From NCBI RefSeq assembly GCF_014655295.1, contig NZ_BNBI01000016.1:109107-173106 (forward strand): a DNA stretch of 64,000 bases, in the 5' to 3' direction. Within the stretch, counting starts at the first letter, position 1; each line of letters starts with the position of its first letter. Below, piece by piece: positions 46,892 through 55,144 of this stretch. The stretch comes from Streptomyces fumanus (GTDB lineage: Bacteria > Actinomycetota > Actinomycetes > Streptomycetales > Streptomycetaceae). The translations under genes and the position numbers were made by a program. The notes beneath the pieces are model-generated. The model saw nothing but the letters and a program-made list of their open reading frames with translations, did no database searches and was not told the DNA's origin.

Positions 46892-48021
46892 CAGCCCCCC
46901 GCCCCTTCCCCCGCCCCTTCCGCCGCCGCCCCGCACGGGACCTCCCCGGCCAGTCCCGCAACCGACGCCGCCTGCTGCTGACCACCGTCACCGTCACCTG
47001 CGCGGTGCTGATCGCCGTACTCGCCCTCCGGGACGCCCGCGGACCGGACGGGGACGGTGCGGCGGGCCCGTCCGGGCGGGACGGGAAGTGCCGCCCGACC
47101 GCGTTGCTGGAACCGCCCTGCGGCGCCTGGTTCGGGGCGTTCGTGCCGCACGAGCGGACGGATCTGGCCGAGAAGGTGCGCGCTTACGAGCGGCGGGTCG
47201 GCCGCAGGCTCGACATCGTCTACACGTACCACGACATGTCCGCCGTCACCGAGGACCGGCTGGAGGGCCGGCTCCTGACCGAGCAGGAGCAGCGCGTCGG
47301 CGAGGACCGGATGCTGCTGCTGTCCTGGGAGAGCAAGTGGTGGGGCGGCACCGAGCGGCAGCAGCCCACCTGGAAGCGGATCGCCGACGGGGAGCTGGAC
47401 GCCTCGGTGATCGACGTCCAGGCCGAGCGGATCAAGGCGTACGGCCAGCGCACCGGCAAGAAGGTCTTCCTCTCCTTCGACCTGGAGATGGACACCCGCA
47501 CCCCGGACGCCGGCACCCCCGAGGAGTACGTGCGCGCCTACCGGCACGTCCACGACCGGTTCCGCGAACTCGGCGTCGGCAACGTGGTGTGGACCTGGAT
47601 CACCACCGGCTACCTGGGCAACGCCGGCCTGATGGAGCGGATGTATCCCGGCGACGAGTACGTCGACTGGATCGGCTACAACCAGTACAACTACTACCTC
47701 TGCCACCGGGCGGAGTGGCTGAGCTTCGCCCAGACCCAGACCGCCAGCCACGAGTGGATCCGCGCGCACATATCCGACGACAAGCCGCTGATGCTCTCCG
47801 AGTTCGGCAGCGCCGCCGACCCGGACCGGCCGGACCGGCAGGCCGACTGGTACGCGCAGGTCGCCCCCGTCCTCAAGCAACTGGAGGGCGTCAAGGCCGC
47901 GCTCCAGTGGAACCACCGGGACCCCGGCCCGCACTGCGACCTGTCCGTGGCCGGCGACGCGGCCTGGGCCGGGCTGCGCGCGACGGCCGCCGACCCGTAC
48001 CTCAACCAGCCGCTGGAGTGA
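46888..48021 (+). CDS. Membrane-anchored GH26-like glycoside hydrolase
   Basis: 377 residues from GTG 46888 (GGAAGG before it). One helix at about 29-48 anchors an outer catalytic domain. CGAWFGAFVP at the domain start, HDRFRELGVGNVVWTWITTG, YVDWIGYNQYN and LMLSEFGS (the nucleophile Glu) follow the GH26 mannanase-like pattern; KVFLSFDLEMD may hold the acid/base. It probably trims, cuts or transfers the glycan made by the neighbours, the role such enzymes play in alginate- or cellulose-type machines. Six bases separate it from the convergent deacetylase gene. Confidence 0.82.
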   Translation: MTAPRPFPRPFRRRPARDLPGQSRNRRRLLLTTVTVTCAVLIAVLALRDARGPDGDGAAGPSGRDGKCRPTALLEPPCGAWFGAFVPHERTDLAEKVRAYERRVGRRLDIVYTYHDMSAVTEDRLEGRLLTEQEQRVGEDRMLLLSWESKWWGGTERQQPTWKRIADGELDASVIDVQAERIKAYGQRTGKKVFLSFDLEMDTRTPDAGTPEEYVRAYRHVHDRFRELGVGNVVWTWITTGYLGNAGLMERMYPGDEYVDWIGYNQYNYYLCHRAEWLSFAQTQTASHEWIRAHISDDKPLMLSEFGSAADPDRPDRQADWYAQVAPVLKQLEGVKAALQWNHRDPGPHCDLSVAGDAAWAGLRATAADPYLNQPLE

Positions 48022-48027
48022 CCCGGT

Positions 48028-48870
48028 TCAGCCCGCGAACTCGGGGCCCCGCAGCAGTGCGCGGCTCCGCCGGTACCAGCGCCAGGCGACCGTCTTCGGC
48101 CCGTCCCGGTACGGGGCGACCCGGACGCCCTCGCCCGCCAGCCAGGCCCGGACATCGGTGACGGTGTGCCCGCGCCGGACGATGAGCCGGGCGATGCGGT
48201 ACGGCTCGTCGCGCTCGGAGCTGAGCGCGTGCCGCACCGCGGTCGCCGTCTCGTACCCGGCGCGGGCCGTCATCGCCCGGACGCGGGGGCTGTTGTAGCC
48301 GTGCGGGTAGGCGAGGTGGCGTACCGGGTGGCCGAGGGCGTCCTCGAGTACGGCCTTGGAGGTACGGAGTTCGGCCGCCAGCGCCTTGGCGGACAGGGTG
48401 TCCAACTGGGCGTGGGTGACGGTGTGGCTGCCGACCTCCATGCCGAGGGCCTCCAGGCCGGCCGCCTGGGCCAGGGTCATCATCGGGGCGGGCGGCAGCA
48501 GGCTGTGTCCGCCCGGGGCGATGGCGCCGGTGGTGAGGTAGGCGGTGGCGGGCAGTGCGCGGGCGGCGAGCGTCTCCGCCGTGCGGCCGGGCAGGTCGGC
48601 GAACCCGTCGTCGAAGGTGAGCAGCACCGGCCGGGGCGGCAGCGGGGCGCGCCCGGCGAGGTGGTCGGCGAGGGCGCTGATCGTGACGGGCGTGCGGCCG
48701 CTGTCGGCGACCGCGTCCAGATGCGCGGCGAACTCCCGGGGACCGACGGTGAACTCGGCGATCCAGGACGGCGGTTCGTCCATCACGGCGTGGTAGAGCA
48801 GCACGGGGATGCACTCACCCCGGCCGGCCGTCCCGGCTCGCGTGCCGTCGTCTCGCGGGCCCTCGCTCAC
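48028..48870 (-). CDS. Polysaccharide deacetylase
   Basis: 280 residues, NodB fold. VLLYHAVMD, LTFDDGFADL (Asp-Asp motif), VGSHTVTHAQLD (the two metal histidines) and HLAYPHGYNS are complete. There is no signal peptide, so the site of action is uncertain; related Streptomyces proteins act on extracellular glycans. GTG 48870 is chosen: it sits in a GTGA overlap with the glycosyltransferase and has GGGAGAGACG before it. Last gene of the minus operon. Confidence 0.9.
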   Translation of the reverse strand: MSEGPRDDGTRAGTAGRGECIPVLLYHAVMDEPPSWIAEFTVGPREFAAHLDAVADSGRTPVTISALADHLAGRAPLPPRPVLLTFDDGFADLPGRTAETLAARALPATAYLTTGAIAPGGHSLLPPAPMMTLAQAAGLEALGMEVGSHTVTHAQLDTLSAKALAAELRTSKAVLEDALGHPVRHLAYPHGYNSPRVRAMTARAGYETATAVRHALSSERDEPYRIARLIVRRGHTVTDVRAWLAGEGVRVAPYRDGPKTVAWRWYRRSRALLRGPEFAG

Positions 48871-50270
48871 CGTCTCTCCCGTCTCCGCCACCCGGCCGTG
48901 GCGCGCAGCGCGCGGCGGGCGCGCAGATAGCCGAGGGGGCCGTAGAGCATCCCCCGGCGTTGCAGCCCGGACAGCCGCCGGGGCCAGGCATGGGACCGGT
49001 CGTCATGCCCACCCGGCCCGGTCACCGGCGTCCCCTCCGAACGGCCGTCCGGCACCGCCCCCGCCCCCCGCACCGCCGTCAGCGCACGGGCGCGGGCCAG
49101 CCCGCGGGGCAGGCGGGCGAGGAACGCCGGGAGCAGGGCGGGGCGGTTGACGAGGGTCGCCGTGAGGTAGGCGGTGAGGCCGGCGCCGTAGCCGTACGCC
49201 TGGGTCTCCAGGTCCTGCCAGGTCTCCCGGTGGTGGTGCCAGACGAGGGCCAGCGGCGTGTAGTGCAGCCGGTGCCCCTGGGCGAGGACGCGGACGAAGC
49301 CGTACAGGTCGTCGCCGCCCCTGGCGTGCGTGCCCGCGCCGGTGGCCGGGTCGAAGCCGCCGACCGCCCGCAGTACGGCCGTACGGAAGGCCATGTTGGC
49401 GCCCGAGCCGAACCGGCCCGCGGTGAAGGGGAACAGCGGTTCGTCGGCGGGCGGGTCATCGGGGTCGTACGTCCGTGCGGTGAAGCCCTTCGCGAAGCCG
49501 CCGTGGCTCTCCAGCAGGACCTGGGCCGGGGTCCGCAGTTGCGCGGGCAGGATCAGGCCGGTGACGCAGCCGACGGCGGGGTCGGCGGCGAAGGGCGTGG
49601 TCAGTTCGGTCAGCCAGCAGGGGTCGGCGACCACGTCGTCGTCGGTGAAGGCGACGGTTTCGCCGCGCACGACCGCGAGCCCCCGGTTGTGCGCCGCGGC
49701 GAGACCGGGCACGGGCTCGGAGACGTACCGGACCCGGTCGGCGTACTTCCGTTCGACGAGGTCGCGGGTCTCGGTGGTGACCGGGGCGTTGTCCACGACG
49801 ACGATCTCGGCGTCCGGGTGGCCCTGGTCGAGCAGCGAGTCCAGCGCGCGGGCGAGTCGGCCGGCCCGTTCCCGGGTCGCGACGACCACGCTGACGGACG
49901 GCGGCACGAGCCCGCCCCGCTCACCGGGCCCCGGGGACACCGCCGACCCCGGCCCCGGAGGCACCCCCACCCCCGGCCCCGGAGGCACCCCCACCCCCCG
50001 GGCCGCCCCGGCCAGCACCGCCACCGGGTCCGCGTCCTCCGGCACCCGGCCCAGGAACGTGCCGACCGGCCGCCCCGCCCGTCTGACCAGCACGAACACC
50101 TCACCCGAGGTCACGGGAGGACTCCCCGGCCCCGGCTTGAGCGTCACTCCGGCGTCCTCCCCGTCCCCGAGGTCCAGCTCGGCCACCTGCACCGGCCCGA
50201 TGCGCAGGAAGTCCGCGATCTCCCGTTCCACCCGTTCCGCCCGCCGCCGCGCCCGTACCGCTCCGGACAT
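48867..50270 (-). CDS. Family 2 glycosyltransferase
   Basis: 467 residues. N-terminal domain of about 120 residues without known family, then a Pro/Gly linker with repeated GVPPGPG, then GT-A domain: VSVVVATRERAGRLARAL, VVDNAP, AFTDDDVVAD (DxD-type), ANMAFRTAVLRAVGGFD and GGDDLYGFVRVL. It adds a sugar from a nucleotide donor, probably in the cytoplasm. Its start is 8 bases from the CelD-like gene. Confidence 0.9.
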   Translation of the reverse strand: MSGAVRARRRAERVEREIADFLRIGPVQVAELDLGDGEDAGVTLKPGPGSPPVTSGEVFVLVRRAGRPVGTFLGRVPEDADPVAVLAGAARGVGVPPGPGVGVPPGPGSAVSPGPGERGGLVPPSVSVVVATRERAGRLARALDSLLDQGHPDAEIVVVDNAPVTTETRDLVERKYADRVRYVSEPVPGLAAAHNRGLAVVRGETVAFTDDDVVADPCWLTELTTPFAADPAVGCVTGLILPAQLRTPAQVLLESHGGFAKGFTARTYDPDDPPADEPLFPFTAGRFGSGANMAFRTAVLRAVGGFDPATGAGTHARGGDDLYGFVRVLAQGHRLHYTPLALVWHHHRETWQDLETQAYGYGAGLTAYLTATLVNRPALLPAFLARLPRGLARARALTAVRGAGAVPDGRSEGTPVTGPGGHDDRSHAWPRRLSGLQRRGMLYGPLGYLRARRALRATAGWRRRERR

Positions 50271-50278
50271 ACGCCCCC

Positions 50279-51376
50279 CTAAAGAGAGTCCCCCACCCGA
50301 CGCACCCGCCCCACTCCCCTCAGCACCCCTGCCGCCGCCGCTGCCAGGCGGGGCCGGGCGCGTACGAAGGCGTGGGTCCGGCGTACCGGCTCGCGGCCGA
50401 GCCGGTGCAGCACGGCGCCGGTGCCCGGGCGGGTCGCCGCCCCCTCGTACACGGTCAGCTCGCCCGTCTTCAGCGAGTCCTTGTACTCGGCCGCCCCGCG
50501 CCCCAGGTCGAGCAGCCCGATGCCCGCCGCGGCGGCGGCCTCGGCCATCCGCAGGTGCAGCACCAGACCCGGCGAGTACTTCGCGTACGCCGGGTCGTAC
50601 GCGGGGAACCAGCAGGCCAGAACGGTCGCCGAGCGCAGCCCGAAGTGGGCGGCGACCGGGCGGCCGCCCGCGTAGAGGACGGAGAGCGTGCCCGCGCACT
50701 CCGGCGCCCGGGTCGCGGCGAGGCCGTGCAGCAGCCGGGTGATCCACTGCCGCACGAACCGGTCCCGGCGGCCGGTCCTGCGGTACTGCGCCGACTTCCA
50801 GGCCATGAGGGTGCGCAGCACGGCCGGGTCGCGCTCGTCGAACACGAACCGCACGTCCCCGACCTGGCGGCCGAGCCGCCGCTCCTTGGCCAGCGTCGTC
50901 TTCAGAAACTTCGGCGACCGGGCGCGCAGCACCTCCTCGTACGCCGGGTAGCCACCGGCGACGTCGATGACGGGCGCGGCGTGCGGCTCGGCGGCGTACG
51001 GGGTGAAGAGGGTCTGCTCCGCCTCCAGGGTGTCGAAGGCGAAGCTGGACAGCGCGCAGGAGCGCAGCAGGGCGCGGACGTCGGGCGCGGGCCCCTGGCG
51101 CAGGACCGCGCCCTGGCGGTCCGAGACGCCGAGGCCGATCGCCCGGCCCTGGCCCAGCGGCCCCCGTTCGAACGGCAGGAAACCGGCGGTCTCGCCGTCC
51201 TCCTGGAGCACCGCCACCCGGGCCGCCGGCCGGACCCGGCCCACGGCGACGGCGAACTCCGGTTCCATGAAGGGGCTGCGCGGCGACGGGGACTTGGCGC
51301 GCAGCTCCCGCCAGTGCTCCCGGTCCTCCTCGCCCAGTTCCTCCGGCCTCAGCACACGCGTGCGCCCGCTGCTCAA
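50279..51376 (-). CDS. CelD/BcsL-like GNAT acyltransferase
   Basis: 365 residues. Two GNAT-like lobes; the second has KFLKTTLAKERRLGR, VLYAGGRPVAAHFGLRS, WFPAYDPAYAKYSPGLVLHLRMAEAA and LLDLGRGAAEYKDSLKTGE, the pattern of acyltransferases found with cellulose and other exopolysaccharide genes (BcsL/CelD) and distantly of FemAB. It probably acylates a sugar precursor. No ATG or GTG fits; TTG 51376 with GGGGGG before it is chosen, and GTG 51355 is the alternative. First gene of the minus operon of the locus. Confidence 0.82.
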   Translation of the reverse strand: MSSGRTRVLRPEELGEEDREHWRELRAKSPSPRSPFMEPEFAVAVGRVRPAARVAVLQEDGETAGFLPFERGPLGQGRAIGLGVSDRQGAVLRQGPAPDVRALLRSCALSSFAFDTLEAEQTLFTPYAAEPHAAPVIDVAGGYPAYEEVLRARSPKFLKTTLAKERRLGRQVGDVRFVFDERDPAVLRTLMAWKSAQYRRTGRRDRFVRQWITRLLHGLAATRAPECAGTLSVLYAGGRPVAAHFGLRSATVLACWFPAYDPAYAKYSPGLVLHLRMAEAAAAAGIGLLDLGRGAAEYKDSLKTGELTVYEGAATRPGTGAVLHRLGREPVRRTHAFVRARPRLAAAAAGVLRGVGRVRRVGDSL

Positions 51377-51573
51377 CCCGACCCCCCGACCAAGTCCCCC
51401 TGGACACAAGGAAGGTACCGTCCGGGCCGACAGGACGGTAGGCGGCGGAACATGATGGCGCCAACCGGTGCACAGGGTTTCAACCGCCCCAACCCGGTGA
51501 TGCGTCAGGTATCGGGCGGAGGTCCCGTCCAACGGGCGCGGTACGACGATGAGTCGGCGGGCCCTGGTGTCCG

Positions 51574-51579
51574 TATTCT
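51574..51579 (+). promoter_or_regulatory. -10 box giving a probably leaderless HAD transcript
   Basis: TATTCT ends 6 bases before the ATG at 51586, so a start site 7 bases downstream would coincide with the initiation codon. No Shine-Dalgarno sequence is present before the ATG. Confidence 0.45.
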
Positions 51580-51585
51580 CTGATC

Positions 51586-52389
51586 ATGCAGCCCACCGCT
51601 TACGCACTCGTCGCCACCGACCTGGACGGGACGCTGCTCCGCGGCGACGACACCGTCTCCGACCGGTCGCTCGCCGCGCTGGCACGAGTGGCGCGGGCCG
51701 GCGCGCGGCACCTGGTGGTGACGGGGCGGCCGGCGCCCCGGGTGCGGGACCTGCTCGGCGACCTCGGCTGCGAGGGGCTCGCGGTGTGCGGGCAGGGCGC
51801 GCAGGTGTACGACGCCGGCGCGGACCGTCTGCTGTGGTCGGTCACCTTGGACCGGGAGCTGGCCGAGACCGCGCTCGGCAAGATCGAGGCCGAGGTGGGC
51901 CAGGTGTACGCGGCCGTCGACCAGGACGGCGTGGCCGGGCTGACGCTGATCGAGCCCGGCTACCTGATGCCGCACCCGGCGCTGCCCGCGGTCCGGGTCG
52001 GCCGGCGCGACGACCTGTGGACGGCGCCGATCAGCAAGGTGCTGCTGCGCCACCCGGAGCTGTCCGACGACGAGCTGGCGGCGACGGCCCGCGCGGTGGT
52101 CGGCTCGCTGGCGACGGTCACCATGTCCGGGCCGGGGACGGTCGAGCTGCAGCCCTGCGGGGTGACCAAGGCGACCGGGCTGGCGCTGGCCGCCGGGCAC
52201 CTGGGGGTGGGCCCGGAGCGGACGATCGCCTTCGGGGACATGCCCAACGACATCCCCATGTTCGAGTGGGCGGCCCGCGGCGTCGCCATGGCCGGTGCCC
52301 ACCCGGAGCTGCGCGCGGTAGCCGACGAGGTCACCACGTCGAACGAGGACGACGGCGTGGCCGTCGTCCTCGAACGCCTGTTCCCCTAA
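51586..52389 (+). CDS. HAD superfamily phosphatase, Cof type (IIB)
   Basis: 267 residues. ATDLDGTLLRGD holds the nucleophile aspartate, VVTGRP motif II, ISKVLL the cap region, and IAFGDMPNDIPMFEWA motifs III/IV. Cof-type HAD enzymes dephosphorylate small sugar or cofactor phosphates; the substrate is unknown. The absence of a ribosome site and the close -10 suggest a leaderless message. Confidence 0.9.
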   Translation: MQPTAYALVATDLDGTLLRGDDTVSDRSLAALARVARAGARHLVVTGRPAPRVRDLLGDLGCEGLAVCGQGAQVYDAGADRLLWSVTLDRELAETALGKIEAEVGQVYAAVDQDGVAGLTLIEPGYLMPHPALPAVRVGRRDDLWTAPISKVLLRHPELSDDELAATARAVVGSLATVTMSGPGTVELQPCGVTKATGLALAAGHLGVGPERTIAFGDMPNDIPMFEWAARGVAMAGAHPELRAVADEVTTSNEDDGVAVVLERLFP

Positions 52390-52399
52390 GGGTGGCGGA

Positions 52400-52918
52400 T
52401 CAGTACGCCCCGAAGACGTTGTCCATGGAGCCGTACCGCTGGGCGGCGTAGTTGCAGGCCGCGGTGATGTTGGCGACCGGGTCGTACGGGTCCCAGGAGG
52501 TGCCCTCGACGTGGTACGCCCGGAAGGTCGGGTCGATCACCTGGAGCAGGCCCTTGGAGGGGGTGCCGTTGATGGCGTTGATGTCCCAGTTGTTGATCGC
52601 GAACTGGTTGCCGGACGACTCCCGCATGATGTTGCGGTAGATGCCGTTGTACGAGCCCGGGATGCCCTTCTGGGCCATGATGTCGAGCGACTGGCGGATC
52701 CAGCCGTCGAGGCTGTTGGGGTAGCCGTTCGCCGCGGTCAGGGCGGCGGTGGTGACCGCGGTGGCGGGCGACTCGGCGGCCGGCGCGGCCGGTGCGGCGG
52801 ACGCGGAGGCGGCGCCGAGGACGGGCAGCGCGAGCACGGCGGCGCCGGTGCCCACGAGGGCGAGCTTGCGGGCGAGACGGGTGGTCCCGGCGCGGTGCCG
52901 GAGGCCGGAAGCAGACAT
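52400..52918 (-). CDS. Secreted SLT-domain (lytic transglycosylase-like) wall enzyme
   Basis: 172 residues. Signal peptide with AASASA cleavage near residue 40; then a short linker and an SLT domain of about 95 residues with IMRESSGNQFAINNWDINA (catalytic Glu) and GLLQVIDPTFRAY. It is expected to cut the glycan strand of peptidoglycan in growth or germination. ATG 52918 follows AGGAGAGG. Its leader is a c-di-AMP riboswitch, the usual arrangement for such enzymes in Streptomyces. It converges with the HAD gene, 10 bases apart. Confidence 0.92.
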   Translation of the reverse strand: MSASGLRHRAGTTRLARKLALVGTGAAVLALPVLGAASASAAPAAPAAESPATAVTTAALTAANGYPNSLDGWIRQSLDIMAQKGIPGSYNGIYRNIMRESSGNQFAINNWDINAINGTPSKGLLQVIDPTFRAYHVEGTSWDPYDPVANITAACNYAAQRYGSMDNVFGAY

Positions 52919-52934
52919 GGTGAGGTCCTCTCCT

Positions 52935-53121
52935 ACGCCTGCGAGGTGAGCTGTCGGGTTCGGGCGGGAGGTGCCCGGCCGCGCCCTCACGGGCGCGGCT
53001 TCACCCCGAGCCGCTCCGGTCCGGTGACCGGCGCGGCGACTTACCTGGGTCCCCCGCTCCTGCCGTGCGTGAGTTGGTGGTCGATTGGGTGCGTCCGGGC
53101 GGTGGCAGGATTCGGCGTCCG
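52935..53121 (-). promoter_or_regulatory. c-di-AMP riboswitch (ydaO/yuaA leader)
   Basis: On the minus strand the conserved blocks appear in order: GACGCCGAATCCTG, GGAGCGGGGGACCCA, CGGGGTGAA, CCCGAACCCGACAGCT, and a closing GGCGT that pairs with the opening ACGCC (P1: 53114-53118 with 52935-52939). This is the ydaO aptamer that binds c-di-AMP and usually turns expression off. P1 closes 16 bases before the ATG and the ribosome site AGGAGAGG comes right after it; no separate terminator hairpin is visible between them. Confidence 0.93.
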
Positions 53122-53135
53122 CCCGACAGGCCGGG

Positions 53136-53165
53136 AACGTATGCGAGAGCACATGTCCGGAACAA
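53136..53165 (-). promoter_or_regulatory. Promoter of the riboswitch-SLT transcript
   Basis: On the minus strand TTGTTC (53165-53160), 18 bases, TACGTT (53141-53136). The predicted start site near 53129 is just before the first riboswitch block, which supports the call. Confidence 0.6.
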
Positions 53166-53751
53166 GTGCGGGAATCACCCCACGGGCTAGTTGACCTTGA
53201 TCTGGGGTGTTTGGGGTACTTGATCCTTTGCGACTGCCAAGCCTCAACTGGCTTGTGTGGCAACGGGACGGCGGGTGCCGGCGGGGGGCGACACGCGGAG
53301 GCGGCGGCGTGAGCCAACTCACTGGCCTCAACAAGCGCGGCAAATCGGGCAATAGGGCCAACTATGGTTCAACTGCCCCCGATGTGCTTCTCCGTCCGGA
53401 GGGCGGCGAGGGGCGGGCGGCCCGGGGTGCGGGCCGGGGCGGGAACCGGGGTTCGCGTGTCGAATGGGTGACATTCCCGGGTCGCCGGACGTTGGGAGGG
53501 GTGGTGGGATCGTCGAGGGGTCCGCGGGGCCGGTGCGGCCCCGGCCGCTCGATGGTGTCGGTCCATGTCCGCACATATCAACCGATCAAAAACATGCCCT
53601 TCATGATCCGATACCGACCAGCATGTAACGGTGGGCGCTATCGGTGATCGAAACGTGACCGGATACGCTGACTTGAGTGAGGGCAGCGACCTATCGACAC
53701 ACCGCGTCACCGCGTCACCGCCAGTAGACACCAGCAGACAGGAGACCCCAC
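53166..53751. other. Intergenic region upstream of the polyprenyl synthase
   Basis: About 590 bases between the riboswitch promoter and the synthase. An in-frame stretch exists around 53207-53647 but has no ribosome site, family or normal codon use, so no gene is called. Near 53590-53670 the sequence is AT-richer; TACGCT at 53664-53669 may be a -10 box, with no convincing -35. Confidence 0.4.
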
Positions 53752-54762
53752 GTGACCGTCGTCGGGCCGTTCGGGCTGAGCGTGCGGGACCAGGCTCTGG
53801 AGGCCGACGTCCAGGCCGGATTGGCGGCAGTCGAGGAAGGGTTGCTTGAGGCAACCAAGAGCGAGGTGCCGTTCATCACGGAGGCCGCCCAGCACCTGGT
53901 GAAGGCGGGCGGCAAGCGCTTCCGGCCGCTGCTGGTGATGCTCGCGGCCCAGTTCGGCGACCCCTACGCCCCGGGCGTGGTGCCCTCGGCCGTCGTCGTG
54001 GAGCTGACCCACCTCGCCACGCTCTACCACGACGACGTGATGGACGAGGCCGCGGTCCGCCGCGGCGTGCCCAGCGCCAACACCCGCTGGGGCAACTCGG
54101 TGGCCGTCCTCACCGGCGACTTCCTCTTCGCCCGCGCCTCCCAGATCCTCGCCGACCTCGGCCCGGAGGCGGTCCGGGTGCAGGCCCTGGCGTTCGAGCG
54201 GCTGGTCACCGGCCAGATCCTGGAGACCGCGGGCCCGCAGGACGGCCGCGACCCGGTCGAGCACTACCTGGACGTCCTCGGCGGCAAGACCGGCTCGCTG
54301 GTCGCCGTCTCCTGCCGGTTCGGCGCGATGATGTCCGGCGCCGACGAGACGGTCGTGGACGTCCTCACCCAGTACGGCGAGCGGCTCGGCGTCGCCTTCC
54401 AGCTCGCCGACGACGTGCTGGACATCGCCTCCGACTCCCACGAGTCGGGCAAGACCCCCGGCACCGACCTGCGCGAGGGCATCCCGACCCTGCCCGTGCT
54501 GCGGCTGCGGGAGCGGGCGGCCCGGCTGGGGCTGGCCGAGGACCTCGCCCTGTGCGAGCTGCTCGACTCCGACCTCAGCGACGACGACCGGCACGCCGAG
54601 GCGCTGCGCCTGCTGCGCGCCCATCCCGCGCTGGAGCAGGCCCGGCACGACACGGTCCGCTACGCCAAGGACGCCCGCTCGGCGCTGGCGCCGCTGCGCG
54701 AGTGCGACGCGAAGACCGCGCTGGTGGAACTCTGCGACGCGGTGGTCCACCGGGCGGGCTGA
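53752..54762 (+). CDS. Trans-polyprenyl diphosphate synthase
   Basis: 336 residues from GTG 53752 (CAGGAGA before it). GGKRFRPLLVMLA binds IPP; LYHDDVMDEAAVRRG holds the first Asp-rich motif DDxxD; FQLADDVLDIASD the second. Small residues before the first motif suggest a long-chain product. It condenses IPP units to an all-trans polyprenyl diphosphate, most likely the menaquinone side chain, given mqnC, menG and the prenyl reductase in the same region. Confidence 0.93.
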   Translation: MTVVGPFGLSVRDQALEADVQAGLAAVEEGLLEATKSEVPFITEAAQHLVKAGGKRFRPLLVMLAAQFGDPYAPGVVPSAVVVELTHLATLYHDDVMDEAAVRRGVPSANTRWGNSVAVLTGDFLFARASQILADLGPEAVRVQALAFERLVTGQILETAGPQDGRDPVEHYLDVLGGKTGSLVAVSCRFGAMMSGADETVVDVLTQYGERLGVAFQLADDVLDIASDSHESGKTPGTDLREGIPTLPVLRLRERAARLGLAEDLALCELLDSDLSDDDRHAEALRLLRAHPALEQARHDTVRYAKDARSALAPLRECDAKTALVELCDAVVHRAG

Positions 54763-54780
54763 CCCGGCCCCGCCCCGCTC

Positions 54781-54886
54781 GCCCGCCGGCCGGTGGCCCC
54801 GGCCACGCCCGCCCGTCGGCCGGTGGCCCCGGCCCCGCCCCGCCCGCCCGCCGGCAGCCCCGGCCCCGCCCCGCCCGCCCGTCGGC
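54781..54886. repeat. C-rich irregular tandem repeat
   Basis: Three imperfect copies of a roughly 35-base unit around GCCCGCCGGCCGGTGGCCCC, directly after the polyprenyl synthase. The rest of the gap to 55144 holds no gene that I can support. Confidence 0.6.
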
Positions 54887-55144
54887 CGTCCGGTCTCCCC
54901 GGGCGGGTCCCGGCGCCGTCTCCTCCGTATCCCCTACGGGTCGGGGGAGGCGTCGTACCTTCGTGTCATACCGCAGCAGTACGTGGAGTTGAGTCCGCGG
55001 GCTGACGCTTCTCCCTGGCCGATTTGGTCAGATGGTCACCACGGAAAACACCAATCCTCACCGATTCGGGTGAGAATGGCGGCTCAGGGTGGACTGGTGC
55101 GAGGTCGCGGGACAGCCGCCGCCGACGACGGAGGTAGGGCACAC

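Noticed and set aside
53085..53312. Short plus-strand open frame across the riboswitch
   Set aside because: It is antisense to the conserved aptamer and has no coding signs.
53207..53647. Possible gene before the polyprenyl synthase
   Set aside because: No ribosome site, atypical codon use and no family; part of it overlaps the region upstream of the riboswitch promoter.
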